The notes: generated by a model not told the origin, from the letters alone. A DNA stretch of 64,000 nt from JAAGZL01 sp050288625 (GCA_050288625.1 JBNKEE010000029.1:13681-77680); one strand, 5' to 3'. Counted from the stretch's first letter, positions 44,778 through 53,550 are shown. Made by a program: numbers and translations.

Positions 44778-45152
44778 ATGATCCAATCACAAGATCAAAC
44801 AACAAAAAGTTCTCTGGGGCAACGTATGCGTATGCGGCGTCAACAGAAGGGGTGGACCCAAGAGCAGCTAGCGCGCCAGGCTGGGACCAACCAGGCAGTA
44901 ATTCAAAAAATTGAAAACGGCAAAAGTCTTAGGCCTCGTAAAATCAATGAGATAGCAGAGGTTCTCGGGGTAAATCCGGCCTGGCTCATGTTCGGTGAAG
45001 AGGCGGAGAATGGCCTCAGCCCTGACGCAGTAGTAGTGGCAGAAGAGTGGTCACAACTTTCGGAACCACACCGCACCCGTATTCAGCGTGAGATCCACAA
45101 CCTTATCCAAAGAAACTGGGAATTAGGTTCCTCGCATAGAAGGATTGGATAA
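44778..45152 (+). CDS. XRE-family helix-turn-helix regulator
   Basis: This is a 124-residue DNA-binding protein with an N-terminal Cro/C1-type HTH (LGQRMRMRRQQKGWTQEQLARQAGTNQAVIQKIENGKSLRPRKINEIAEVL, about residues 12-65) followed by a short alpha-helical tail (EEWSQLSEPHRTRIQREIHNL) that may dimerise. Met 44778 is preferred; an in-frame ATG at 44751 would add nine residues. It stands alone and is followed by a terminator, so the target is unknown. Confidence 0.85.
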   Translation: MIQSQDQTTKSSLGQRMRMRRQQKGWTQEQLARQAGTNQAVIQKIENGKSLRPRKINEIAEVLGVNPAWLMFGEEAENGLSPDAVVVAEEWSQLSEPHRTRIQREIHNLIQRNWELGSSHRRIG

Positions 45153-45161
45153 CATCCTCAA

Positions 45162-45182
45162 CCCCCGCATTCCTTGCGGGGG
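45162..45182 (+). terminator. Terminator after the XRE regulator
   Basis: A perfect 8-bp GC-rich stem (45162-45169 with 45175-45182) around a 5-base loop lies 9 bases past the stop. The following CCTCTTGAG is only moderately T-rich. Confidence 0.6.
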
Positions 45183-45289
45183 CCTCTTGAGTTAATTTAA
45201 CACCAATTACAAACCACCCCCAACGGGTGTGGTTGCGTCCATGTATAATCATGTTGTCGATCTCTGCCAATGTCTTAAGGGGAAGAAAA

Positions 45290-45718
45290 ATGCTGCAGGA
45301 AACCGGAATAGTAACCACATCTGGCGTCATTCAGCAGGCCGTGGCCCCTGTGTTTTTACTAACCGGTATCGGAGCAATGTTATCGGTCATGACCAATCGG
45401 CTTTCCAGGATTATTAACCGAGCAAGGGCACTAACTGAGAACCGGGCTTTCGACGAGGAGACAAATCAAGAAGAGCTCGCCGTTCTCTCCCGCCGGGCCC
45501 GTCTGGCAAATTCATCCATCAGCCTCTGCACATTTACAGCTTTGCTGGTTGCGGCCGTTATCGCCCTGTTGTTTATCGGTGCCTTTTTTAATCTGGATGT
45601 GACCATTCCAGTGGGCATGATGTTCGTGGTGGCCATGCTCTCATTTATTATCGCGATGGTATTCTTCTTACGCGAGATCTACCTGGCCACGGCCAGTCTG
45701 CGCTTTGAGCAGAGATGA
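45290..45718 (+). CDS. DUF2721 family membrane protein
   Basis: The ATG at 45290 has an AAGGGGAAG ribosome site; 142 residues follow. The family pattern is clear: a first helix (VAPVFLLTGIGAMLSVMTNRL), then a charged cytoplasmic loop (NRLSRIINRARALTENRAFD, LAVLSRRARLANSSI), then two helices (TALLVAAVIALLFIGAFFNL and IPVGMMFVVAMLSFIIAMVFFL). Function is unknown across the family. Confidence 0.88.
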   Translation: MLQETGIVTTSGVIQQAVAPVFLLTGIGAMLSVMTNRLSRIINRARALTENRAFDEETNQEELAVLSRRARLANSSISLCTFTALLVAAVIALLFIGAFFNLDVTIPVGMMFVVAMLSFIIAMVFFLREIYLATASLRFEQR

Positions 45719-45732
45719 CGCCTGATTGCTAC

Positions 45733-45748
45733 AGTGATTTACATCACA
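45733..45748. promoter_or_regulatory. CRP/FNR-type palindrome upstream of the DUF302 gene
   Basis: AGTGA-tttaca-TCACA matches the CRP consensus TGTGA-N6-TCACA at nine of ten positions. It can also be read as GTGAT-N4-ATCAC, near the FNR/ANR consensus. Its centre lies about 60 bases before the start expected from the TATACT at 45788-45793, a classic class I activator position. Confidence 0.55.
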
Positions 45749-45787
45749 AGATGGAACTTTACCGCAACAAGCTAGGCATCGATTCCG

Positions 45788-45793
45788 TATACT
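45788..45793 (+). promoter_or_regulatory. -10 box upstream of the DUF302 gene
   Basis: TATACT matches five of six consensus bases, with no good -35, which fits an activator-dependent promoter. Transcription would start near 45800, about 48 bases before the ATG at 45848. Confidence 0.4.
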
Positions 45794-45847
45794 GACCCTT
45801 CGTCAACAGGTCTGAGTGTTGCATTCCGATACAAAGGAGCAGACACC

Positions 45848-46300
45848 ATGCGAAGATCTCTTCTAACCATCATACTGTATCTCCTATGCGCAGCCATGGT
45901 CATGGCCGACAATGGCACCATAAACGTTAAGAGTGCATACGATGTAAGGACCACGGCCGACCGGCTCGAAGAAGCGCTAAACAAAAAGGGCATGACCATA
46001 TTTACCCGGATCAACCATGCCGAGGACGCGCAAAAGGTAGGTAAGCAACTACCCCCAACAGAACTGATCATTTTCGGCAACCCGAATGAGGGCACTCCCC
46101 TGATGCAGTGCAGCCAAAGTATCGCCATAGATCTACCCCAGAAGGCCCTTATCTGGAAATCAAAAGATGGCCAGGTCTGGTATACCTACAACGACCCTGG
46201 ATATCTGGCAAAACGTCATCAGGTCTCAAACTGCAAAGAGGTGCTTAAAGAGATCAGCGGTTCTCTTGGAAGGTTGGCCCATACCGCGACCACGCCTTAG
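45848..46300 (+). CDS. Exported DUF302 domain protein
   Basis: The 150 residues begin with a signal peptide (LLTIILYLLCAAMVMA), followed by a DUF302 domain: VKSAYDVRTTADRLEEALNKKGMTIFTRINHAEDAQKVGKQLPPTELIIFGNP and GTPLMQCSQSIAIDLPQKALIW. The family fold is known but not its biochemical role; it is often seen in chemolithotrophs near redox genes. A CRP/FNR-type site upstream suggests regulated expression. It overlaps the rlmI end by 4 bp. Confidence 0.9.
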   Translation: MRRSLLTIILYLLCAAMVMADNGTINVKSAYDVRTTADRLEEALNKKGMTIFTRINHAEDAQKVGKQLPPTELIIFGNPNEGTPLMQCSQSIAIDLPQKALIWKSKDGQVWYTYNDPGYLAKRHQVSNCKEVLKEISGSLGRLAHTATTP

Positions 46301-47493
46301 AAGGTCGGTAACACCCGCAGATAAAAGGTCTTGAGATAGGCGCTCTCCGGAATGGCCGGATGGATCGGATGATCTGGACCTTGCTGTCCCTGCTCCAAGA
46401 GCTGCAAAGAACGATCACAGTGGCGCCCTGCCTGCTGCACCATCTGCAACAACTCCTCCTGAGACATGTGATGAGAACAAGAGGAGGTTATTAAAACTCC
46501 ATCCTTGGACAATAGCTGTACTGCAGCCTGGTTAAGTCGTCTGTAGGCCAGGGCCCCCTCCTTCTTATCCTTGCGTCTTTTAATAAAGGCAGGCGGATCC
46601 AGAACGATCAAATCGAAACGCTCCCGTTCTGTGCGCATTTCTCGCAAACAATCGAAGGCGTTGGCGTGGCGAGTCTCAACCTTTTCGGACAAAGAATTTT
46701 TGGCGGCGTTGGCCGAGACCATTTCCAAGGCGCTGTTGGATGTATCCACGCACACCACATGATTCGCCCCCATAGCGGCCGCCTGCACCCCCCAGGCCCC
46801 GACATAACTACAAATATCCAACACCCTTCCGCCTTGGATATATCTGGCCATACGAGCACGATTATCCGCCTGATCAAAGAACCAACCGGTCTTTTGCCCT
46901 TCCTGAGACTGCACCTGAAAGCTCAAACCGTTTTCCTCCACAGCCAGTAAATCAGTCACTCGCCCTGAGGCCAATTCTATATACCGTTCAAGTCCTTCCT
47001 GTTCCCTAACCGAACTGTCGTTACGCAGCAGTATGCCGGCAGGTTTCAGCACCTTTTCCAGAGCCGCAACCACCTCTTGCTTCAGAAGCTCCATGCCCGC
47101 GGTGGTGATCTGCACCACCACTTGGTCTCCGTAACGATCCACCACCAGCCCAGGCAGGCCGTCGCTTTCTCCGAACACCATACGGTAATACGGTTTAGAA
47201 TAGATACGCTCGCGCAAGGCTAAGGCCACCTTGAGGCGATGTACCAGCAAAGAAGCGGAGAGCGGATGTTCTCGATCCCGACTGACCAGACGGGCACAGA
47301 TAAGAGAGTTAGGATTTACATACCCGGAACCGAGCCATTTCTCCTGATGATTGACAATATCCACCGCCTGGCCCGGAGTAAAATCTTTTAGCGATGTGGC
47401 CTTGGTATCCACTTCGTTGCTGTAGATCCAACAGTGCCCCGTGCGGATGCGACGATCCTGATTCTTTTTCAAACGCAGCTGTGCGGCATTCAT
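46297..47493 (-). CDS. rlmI: 23S rRNA m5C1962 methyltransferase
   Basis: RlmI methylates C1962 of 23S rRNA. The 398 residues contain an N-terminal PUA domain (LRLKKNQDRRIRTGHCWIYSNEVD, about 1-75), a central EEHEE-like domain and a SAM-binding domain (VLDICSYVGAWGVQAAAMGANHVVCVDTSNSAL; LIVLDPPAFIKRRKDKKEG; ITSSCSHHMSQEELL with the catalytic Cys). Length equals E. coli RlmI. Confidence 0.95.
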   Translation of the reverse strand: MNAAQLRLKKNQDRRIRTGHCWIYSNEVDTKATSLKDFTPGQAVDIVNHQEKWLGSGYVNPNSLICARLVSRDREHPLSASLLVHRLKVALALRERIYSKPYYRMVFGESDGLPGLVVDRYGDQVVVQITTAGMELLKQEVVAALEKVLKPAGILLRNDSSVREQEGLERYIELASGRVTDLLAVEENGLSFQVQSQEGQKTGWFFDQADNRARMARYIQGGRVLDICSYVGAWGVQAAAMGANHVVCVDTSNSALEMVSANAAKNSLSEKVETRHANAFDCLREMRTERERFDLIVLDPPAFIKRRKDKKEGALAYRRLNQAAVQLLSKDGVLITSSCSHHMSQEELLQMVQQAGRHCDRSLQLLEQGQQGPDHPIHPAIPESAYLKTFYLRVLPTF

Positions 47494-47563
47494 TTGATGG
47501 TTTCCTGTACAGTCACTACCGCATCATGATGCGAGAAGATATACACTCAAATCTACTGTAACC

Positions 47564-48133
47564 TTAACGCGCAATCTTACTGATCTTTGACCCTTCCAGG
47601 GTCAGGTTGTACATAAGACCTTTGTTGCTAAAGATAAAGGCAACCACAGGATCCTTGATCTCGATACTATTTATATCCTCTCCCACGCCCCATTTAATCA
47701 CTGCGACCGAGCCATCCACACCCACTTTCCAGCCATCACTGTGACGAAACTTATTCAGGGCCTGCTTAGTGAGGAAGACTACGACCACGGACTTAGACTG
47801 AGCACCCAATTGGAATCCTACTGACGCGCCTGCGGTACTATAGTAACCCACTGTCTTACCTCCTATACGCAGAGCGCCCTCACCGTACTCTCCCCCCACG
47901 ACCATACCGGCCTTGATGACGCTGGGAAATACCAGGACACCCTCGGCCCTGTTCAGAAACTCAGCACCACCGGATATCTCTTTTTTGAAGCGCTGCAGGG
48001 TGGCATTTGCACCGATATTTATCTCTGCCGCAGAGGCGCCCGCAGCCGGCTGTGAAAATGAGAACCCGGTCAGCAGGAACAGGATGGATGCAACAATCGT
48101 TACCAGGTGTGGTTTCAGTTGGTTCTTTTTCAT
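47564..48133 (-). CDS. SYLF-domain (Ysc84/BPSL1445-type) lipid-binding protein
   Basis: This is a 189-residue exported protein: signal peptide (IVASILFLLTGFSFSQPAAGA), then a SYLF domain (FLNRAEGVLVFPSVIKAGMVVGGEYGEGALRIGGKTVGYYSTAGASVGFQLGAQSKSVVVVFLTKQALNKF onward). SYLF domains bind phosphoinositides in eukaryotes; in bacteria they are periplasmic or outer-membrane associated with unknown ligand. It is a single gene between rlmI and moaE. Confidence 0.92.
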   Translation of the reverse strand: MKKNQLKPHLVTIVASILFLLTGFSFSQPAAGASAAEINIGANATLQRFKKEISGGAEFLNRAEGVLVFPSVIKAGMVVGGEYGEGALRIGGKTVGYYSTAGASVGFQLGAQSKSVVVVFLTKQALNKFRHSDGWKVGVDGSVAVIKWGVGEDINSIEIKDPVVAFIFSNKGLMYNLTLEGSKISKIAR

Positions 48134-48158
48134 ACCGCTTTCCTCTTTAAGTTAAACG

Positions 48159-48611
48159 TTAAGACCAGCGTTTCTCCGCCTCTTTATCGCCATCTCTGGC
48201 ATCGACCCAACGCTCACCGTCTGCTGTCTGCTCTTTCTTCCAGAACGGCGCCCTAGTCTTTAGATAATCGATAACAAATTCGCAGGCCTGAAAGGCCTCG
48301 CCGCGATGGGCGCTGGCTATAGCGACCAATACGATCGGATCCATGGGTTTCAGTTCACCTACCCGATGTATCACCCGCATACCCATAAGATCCCAGCGTT
48401 CATCTGCCTCGGCCAGGATCTTCCCCAGTGCCTTCTCCGTCATACCCGGATAGTGTTCCAGGGTCATGGCGGTCACCTGCTCACCCGCGTTTATATCGCG
48501 CATCTGACCGATAAATGTGACGACTGCGCCTATGGCCGGATTGGACTGACGCATCTCCTCTTGGACTGCACTGATATCGAAGGGTTCTTGCTGGATGCTG
48601 ATCGTATTCAT
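48159..48611 (-). CDS. moaE: Molybdopterin synthase catalytic subunit
   Basis: MoaE with MoaD adds the dithiolene sulfurs to precursor Z in molybdenum-cofactor synthesis. The 150 residues show GAVVTFIGQMRDIN, LEHYPGMTEKAL, RVIHRVGELKPMDPIVLVAIASAHRGEAFQACEFVIDYLKTRAPFWKKE with the catalytic Lys residues. It is separated from moaD by 131 bases that contain a palindromic element. Confidence 0.97.
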   Translation of the reverse strand: MNTISIQQEPFDISAVQEEMRQSNPAIGAVVTFIGQMRDINAGEQVTAMTLEHYPGMTEKALGKILAEADERWDLMGMRVIHRVGELKPMDPIVLVAIASAHRGEAFQACEFVIDYLKTRAPFWKKEQTADGERWVDARDGDKEAEKRWS

Positions 48612-48630
48612 ATTTTATGTCATGGATAGT

Positions 48631-48735
48631 AATACAAATACATCCATGTAGGTTTGTTCCGGCCCAGCCATCCCTGGCTGGTCGATCGTGCTGCTGTGTT
48701 TGTCCACTGGATTCATGCCCTATGGATACAAACGA
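48631..48735. repeat. Palindromic intergenic element between moaD and moaE
   Basis: A perfect 7-bp hairpin CCAGCCA-tccc-TGGCTGG sits near 48664-48681. It is flanked by outer arms, CATCCATG on the left and CCTATGGAT on the right, which are partly complementary. The layout resembles dispersed intergenic palindromes of other gammaproteobacteria. No second copy was seen in this window. Confidence 0.4.
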
Positions 48736-48742
48736 TCACCAC

Positions 48743-48997
48743 TCACCCCCCTGTCACCGGAGGAAAGAAGGCCACCTCGTCATTATCTTTAATGGGAGTC
48801 TCCAAATCGGCTAGCTCCCGGTTCACCGCCATCATGACCGATCGTTCATCGGAAAAGGCCGATGCCCAAGCGTCACCGCGCTGCTGTAATAGCTCAATGA
48901 TAGCAGCTACATTCGCCAGCCCCGGGTTGGCCTCCAGCTCCAGCATCTCAGTTTGCACCTGCTCACGCAGATGGGCAAAGAACAGGACCTGTATCAT
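48743..48997 (-). CDS. moaD: Molybdopterin synthase sulfur carrier subunit
   Basis: MoaD is the ubiquitin-like subunit that carries a C-terminal thiocarboxylate. The 84 residues start MIQVLFFAHLREQVQTEMLEL and end DNDEVAFFPPVTGG, the required Gly-Gly. It overlaps the moeA end by 4 bp, so the two are probably translationally coupled. Confidence 0.95.
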   Translation of the reverse strand: MIQVLFFAHLREQVQTEMLELEANPGLANVAAIIELLQQRGDAWASAFSDERSVMMAVNRELADLETPIKDNDEVAFFPPVTGG

Positions 48998-50214
48998 CTT
49001 AGCAACTCACTAAAGGGTATAAATTCCACCATGTCACCTCGAACCAATGTTTTATGCTCCGGGATCACCGCCAACCCATTGGCCCAGGTCAAGGTTGTTA
49101 AGGCGGCGGAAGAGCGGTTAGTCGAGATGGATACCCTGGTCTGGCCTTGTTCGTCCAGCTCGAGCCGAGCGCGCACGAACTCACGCCGCTTATCCGACTT
49201 GGAACGTTCAAAATCGGCCGGGGCACGAATAGGGATGGGCAACAGATCTGCAGTCACACCCTGGAGCTGCAGGATAAACGGCCGAGCAAATAGACAAAAG
49301 GTGACAAACAGGGAGACCGGATTGCCCGGCGTCCCAATAAACGGGGTCTCTCCGATATGGCCAAAGGCCAGCGGCTTGCCAGGACGGATGGCCACCTTCC
49401 ATAGATCCAGACTGCCCAACCTTTCCACCGCCGGTTTGACATGGTCCTCCTCGCCCACGGAGACACCACCCGAGGCCAGCACCAGATCGGCCTGCTCCGC
49501 CCCCGCCTGTAGTGCAGCGCAGGTGGCATCAAAACTGTCCTCCACCATGCCCAGATCTACCACCTCACACCCGAGGGATTGCAGTAGACCAGTTAGAGTA
49601 AATTGGTTGGAGTTGAAGATCTGTCCCGGACCCAAAGTATCACCCGGCATCACCAGCTCATCGCCGGAGGAGAACAGAGCCACCTTCACTTTTCTAAATA
49701 CCGGAATCTCGGCAATACCAACGGACGCGGCCAGACCCAGGTGCTGTGGTCCCAACCTGATCCCCGGCTGCAGAATCTCCTGCCCCTGCTGTACCTCCTC
49801 CCCGACCTTACGTACATTTGCGCCTGCTGCCGGCAGTTCGGTGATAATCACGTCGTCGCCATCCCGCTGGCAGCGTTCCTGGATGACCACGCTGTCGGCG
49901 CCGGGGGGCAGTGGTGCACCGGTAAAGATACGAGCGGCTGTCCCGGGCTGGAGCCGATCACCAGTCACACCGGCAGGGATACGCTGGGATACGGGAAGAC
50001 GTATATTCTCGGAAACCAGATCGACTGAATTCACTGCATAACCATCCATGGCACTGTTGTCCCAGGGCGGTAGATCTACACAGCTGGTTAACTGCTCAGC
50101 CAGCACCCGTCCCAGGGCATCCGCAAGTGCAACCGTCTCCACCGCCTTAACTGCCACGGCATGGGAGAGCATAAGGTCCTGTGCCTGCTCAATCGTCATT
50201 AGTGCAAAAATCAT
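48994..50214 (-). CDS. moeA: Molybdopterin molybdenumtransferase
   Basis: MoeA inserts molybdate into adenylylated molybdopterin. The 406 residues have an N-terminal segment (TIEQAQDLMLSHAVAVKAVETVALADALGRVLAEQL), the motif VDLPPWDNSAMDGYAV, RIFTGAPLPPGADSVVIQE, FSSGDELVMPG, the MPT-binding domain LVLASGGVSVGEEDHVK and FIGTPGNPVSLFVTF. The ATG at 50214 has a TAGGTG site; the Met at 50199 is an alternative. Confidence 0.97.
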   Translation of the reverse strand: MIFALMTIEQAQDLMLSHAVAVKAVETVALADALGRVLAEQLTSCVDLPPWDNSAMDGYAVNSVDLVSENIRLPVSQRIPAGVTGDRLQPGTAARIFTGAPLPPGADSVVIQERCQRDGDDVIITELPAAGANVRKVGEEVQQGQEILQPGIRLGPQHLGLAASVGIAEIPVFRKVKVALFSSGDELVMPGDTLGPGQIFNSNQFTLTGLLQSLGCEVVDLGMVEDSFDATCAALQAGAEQADLVLASGGVSVGEEDHVKPAVERLGSLDLWKVAIRPGKPLAFGHIGETPFIGTPGNPVSLFVTFCLFARPFILQLQGVTADLLPIPIRAPADFERSKSDKRREFVRARLELDEQGQTRVSISTNRSSAALTTLTWANGLAVIPEHKTLVRGDMVEFIPFSELLR

Positions 50215-50222
50215 TGGAACAC

Positions 50223-50741
50223 CTAAGAGCGAAACATCTGAGCAAAGTTGCAGGGTCGAGTGCGATGATCCAGCTGTGCACTCAGTATCTCTTCCCAGGC
50301 GGTACGACAGGCGCCAGTCGATCCAGGCAGACAGAAGATCAGAGTCCTGTTTGTCAGACCGGCTATAGCTCGCGACTGGATGGCGGATGCCCCAATCTCT
50401 TCCATCGAGACCTTCCTGAACAGTTCGCCAAAACCATCTATCGGCTTCTCCAGTAGCGGAGCTATCGCTTCCGGCGTACTGTCGCGTCCAGTGATGCCGG
50501 TGCCGCCGGTACTGATGATGACATGCACATCTGGATCGGCGATCCAGCGTGAGAATATAGCGCGCATCTGATAGACATCGTCCTTGACCATGGCCTTCTC
50601 CACCACTTTGTGCCCATCGGCCTGGGCGCCATCTAGCAGCAACCTGCCGGACTTGTCGTCCTCCTCGCAGCGAGTGTCGGATATAGTCACTACCGCTATG
50701 TTCAGCGGGATAAAGCCGCAGTCGTCAAAGTGTCCTGTCAT
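50223..50741 (-). CDS. moaB: Molybdopterin adenylyltransferase-type protein MoaB
   Basis: The 172-residue MoaB/Mog-family protein binds molybdopterin and, in many bacteria, adenylylates it before MoeA acts. Motifs are IAVVTISDTRCEEDDKSGRLL, IISTGGTGITGRDSTPEAIAPLL and FCLPGSTGACRTAWEEIL. It lies 8 bases before moeA, giving a moaB-moeA-moaD order. moaA and moaC are not in the window. Confidence 0.94.
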   Translation of the reverse strand: MTGHFDDCGFIPLNIAVVTISDTRCEEDDKSGRLLLDGAQADGHKVVEKAMVKDDVYQMRAIFSRWIADPDVHVIISTGGTGITGRDSTPEAIAPLLEKPIDGFGELFRKVSMEEIGASAIQSRAIAGLTNRTLIFCLPGSTGACRTAWEEILSAQLDHRTRPCNFAQMFRS

Positions 50742-50762
50742 GGCTAGGCCTCACTGATAGAT

Positions 50763-51695
50763 CTATAGAGAAATACCAAAGCTATCCTTGAACCGTTGAT
50801 CAAATTCGTCCCGGGTAAAACTGTGGTTCTGGGTGCCGGCGTGTTCTATTTTAATGGCACCCATCAGCGCCGCGATACGACCGGTCACCTCCCAGTCCAT
50901 ATCATTCATCAAACCATATAGCAGACCGGCACGATAAGCGTCACCACATCCTGTGGGATCCTCCAGACCGTTCGCCTGGGCCGCAGGGATGTCGAAGACC
51001 TGTTCTTTAGTATAGATACTGGAACCCTCGCCACCCTTAGTTACGATCACAGCATCCACCATCTCTACCAACTGCTGAGGTCCTTTGCCGGTACGTTCCT
51101 GCATCAACTTGGCCTCATAGTCGTTAAAAGCCAGCCACTGGGCCTGCTCGGCAAAGCGCATCAGGTCATCCCCATCAAACATGGGCATACCCTGACCAGG
51201 ATCGAATATGAATGGGATACCAGCCTCAGCAAACTGTTCTGCATGCTGGATCATGCCGTCACGCCCATCCGGCGAAACAAGGCCTATGCTGCAACCACTG
51301 GCTGTATCCACCCTGTTTTCATGGGAGAAGTTCATAGCTCCTGGGTGAAAGGCGGTGATCTGATTGTCGTCCTGATCGGTGGTGATATAGGCCTGGGCTG
51401 TATACTGTCCATTGATCTCCAACAGATGCTCGCGGCTGATGCCACAGCTGTCCATCCACTCCGCATAGGGCTTAAAGTCTGTACCCACCGTACCCATGGG
51501 TTTGCCCTCACCGCCGAGGAGATTAAGGTTATAGGCGATGTTGCCGGCACAACCGCCGAACTCGCGCCGCATATCTGGCACCAGAAAGGATACGTTTAGT
51601 ATATGTACCTGCTCCGGCAGGATATGATTCTTGAAATGGTCTTGAAAGACCATGATGGTGTCGTAGGCAAAGGAGCCACAGATAAGTGCAGACAT
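50763..51695 (-). CDS. PfkB-family carbohydrate/nucleoside kinase
   Basis: This is a 310-residue ribokinase-fold kinase. It shows LICGSFAYDTIM, the glycine-rich substrate motif EFGGCAGNIAYNLNLLGGE, and the C-terminal signature DPTGCGDAYRAGLLYG with the catalytic Asp. The pattern is closest to adenosine or ribokinase-like enzymes; the exact substrate cannot be read from sequence. An adenosine kinase role is one possibility. It lies between moaB and dgkA. Confidence 0.85.
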   Translation of the reverse strand: MSALICGSFAYDTIMVFQDHFKNHILPEQVHILNVSFLVPDMRREFGGCAGNIAYNLNLLGGEGKPMGTVGTDFKPYAEWMDSCGISREHLLEINGQYTAQAYITTDQDDNQITAFHPGAMNFSHENRVDTASGCSIGLVSPDGRDGMIQHAEQFAEAGIPFIFDPGQGMPMFDGDDLMRFAEQAQWLAFNDYEAKLMQERTGKGPQQLVEMVDAVIVTKGGEGSSIYTKEQVFDIPAAQANGLEDPTGCGDAYRAGLLYGLMNDMDWEVTGRIAALMGAIKIEHAGTQNHSFTRDEFDQRFKDSFGISL

Positions 51696-51724
51696 ATCAA
51701 ATCCAGATTCAAATAATGATTAAG

Positions 51725-52096
51725 TTAGAAAAAGCGTGGCGCTAGCACTAAGACCCAGACAACCACAGCCAGGGTGATGCTTAGAAACACCGCTGCAGAG
51801 CCTATATCCTTGGCTCGACCCGATAGTTTATGGTGTTCTCCGCCAAATCGATCCACTACCGCCTCAATGGCAGAATTCAATAATTCAACCAATGGCACTT
51901 GCAACAGGCTGGCAACCAATAGCGCGCGCTCTACACCGCTATTCCCCAGCCACAGGCCCAGGGGAATAAACAGGATCAATGTGTATGTCTCCTGCCGCAA
52001 CGCCTCTTCATGTTTAAAACAGGCGCGAAACCCGGCTATAGAGTAACCCCATGCGTTGATGATGCGCTGAATCCCAAGAGGCCCCTGACTCGCCAT
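51725..52096 (-). CDS. dgkA: Diacylglycerol kinase
   Basis: DgkA phosphorylates diacylglycerol, recycling lipid released by phospholipid-dependent envelope reactions. The 123 residues have three membrane helices and the motif VELLNSAIEAVVDRFGGEHHKLSGRAKDIGSAAVFLS with catalytic Glu and metal ligands. It begins 2 bases after gcvPB, so it is probably co-transcribed with the gcv operon. Confidence 0.95.
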   Translation of the reverse strand: MASQGPLGIQRIINAWGYSIAGFRACFKHEEALRQETYTLILFIPLGLWLGNSGVERALLVASLLQVPLVELLNSAIEAVVDRFGGEHHKLSGRAKDIGSAAVFLSITLAVVVWVLVLAPRFF

Positions 52097-52098
52097 TG

Positions 52099-53550
52099 CT
52101 AGTCTTCCTGTCTCCAGGCCAGGTCCAGTTCACGCGCCGCACGTACGTCATCCAATCGCTTCACCGGCATGGTATGAGGAGCACCCTTGACCAGATCCGG
52201 ATCGGACTCCGCCTCTTCCTCAATAGTAATCAACGCATCGATGAATGCGTCCAGGGTGTCCTTATCCTCACTCTCAGTAGGTTCTATCAGAAGACATTCA
52301 GGCACCAGCAGTGGGAAATAGGTGGTAGGTGCATGAAACCCATAGTCCAACAAACGCTTTGCGTAGTCCATGGTGCTAACCCCCAGGCTGCGTGCTTCAC
52401 GCCGCAGGGTGATAATGAACTCATGGGTGGCACGCCTCTCCGGATAGGCCGCCTCAAAACCTACCCTCTGCAACCGCTTAAGCATATAGTTGGCATTAAG
52501 AGTCGAGTACTCAGCCACTCGAGCCATTCCCCTCCTACCAATCATACGGGCATAGACAAAGGCCCGTAACAGAATACCGGCATTGCCGGCAAAGGCGGAG
52601 AGACGCCCAATGCTTTGCGGACAATCTTGTTCAGTAAGCCAGCTATAACCCTCTCCATGCTTTTGAGCCATTGGTACCGGCAGGAACGGTTCCAAACGCT
52701 CACTAACACCAACAGGACCAGCGCCCGGACCACCGCCACCGTGTGGAGTGGAAAAGGTCTTGTGTAGATTTATATGGATTACATCAAACCCCATATCCCC
52801 CGGCCGCACCTTACCCAGAATTGCGTTCAGATTGGCGCCATCGTAGTAGAGAAGCCCGCCTGCCTCATGTACTAGCCCGGCAATCTCGGCTATACGTCGA
52901 TCGAACACCCCCAAGGTGGATGGGTTGGTAAGCATGATGCCTGCGGTCTGGGGGCCCAATGCCTGTTTCAGTGCATCCACATCTATATCACCATCCGGTC
53001 CGGTGGGGATCTCCCGCACCTTATAACCACACATCACGGCTGACGCCGGATTGGTGCCATGGGCAGCATCCGGTACTAATATTTCATTCCGTTCAGTATC
53101 TCCCCTAGCGTCATGATAGGCCCGAATCATAGCCACGCCCGCAAACTCCCCCTGGGAACCGGCCGCAGGGCTGAGGGATACGGCGCGCATGCCGGTCACC
53201 TCTTTTAGTATCTCCTGCAGATCATGCATACAGGCCAGAAAGCCCTGGCTGTGGTTGTCCGGCGCCTCGGGGTGGCGGTTGATAAACCCAGGCAGCATGG
53301 ACAGGGTGTGACAACTGCGCGGATTGTACTTCATAGTACAGGAACCCAGAGGATAGAAATGGGTATCGATAGAGAAGTTCTTCTGCGACAGACGCGTATA
53401 GTGGCGCACCACCTGCATCTCCGACACCTCCGGCAGTGCCGGCCGGGACTTGCGTCGAAACTGCTCAGGGATGGAGGTGCCATCAATCGACTGCAGTGGC
53501 GCCTGAGCCGTTGCGCGCCTACCTCTCTTAGATTGTTCCTGAATCAACAC
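52099..53550 (-). CDS. gcvPB: Glycine dehydrogenase (decarboxylating) subunit 2
   Basis: This is the PLP-bearing half of a split P protein, which decarboxylates glycine and loads the aminomethyl group on GcvH. The 483 residues show HYTRLSQKNFSIDTHFYPLGSCTMKYNPR, SPAAGSQGEFAGVAMIRAYH, AAHGTNPASAVMCGYKV and the PLP Lys near residue 264 in NLHKTFSTPHGGGGPGAGP. It overlaps gcvPA by 7 bp. Confidence 0.97.
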   Translation of the reverse strand: MLIQEQSKRGRRATAQAPLQSIDGTSIPEQFRRKSRPALPEVSEMQVVRHYTRLSQKNFSIDTHFYPLGSCTMKYNPRSCHTLSMLPGFINRHPEAPDNHSQGFLACMHDLQEILKEVTGMRAVSLSPAAGSQGEFAGVAMIRAYHDARGDTERNEILVPDAAHGTNPASAVMCGYKVREIPTGPDGDIDVDALKQALGPQTAGIMLTNPSTLGVFDRRIAEIAGLVHEAGGLLYYDGANLNAILGKVRPGDMGFDVIHINLHKTFSTPHGGGGPGAGPVGVSERLEPFLPVPMAQKHGEGYSWLTEQDCPQSIGRLSAFAGNAGILLRAFVYARMIGRRGMARVAEYSTLNANYMLKRLQRVGFEAAYPERRATHEFIITLRREARSLGVSTMDYAKRLLDYGFHAPTTYFPLLVPECLLIEPTESEDKDTLDAFIDALITIEEEAESDPDLVKGAPHTMPVKRLDDVRAARELDLAWRQED

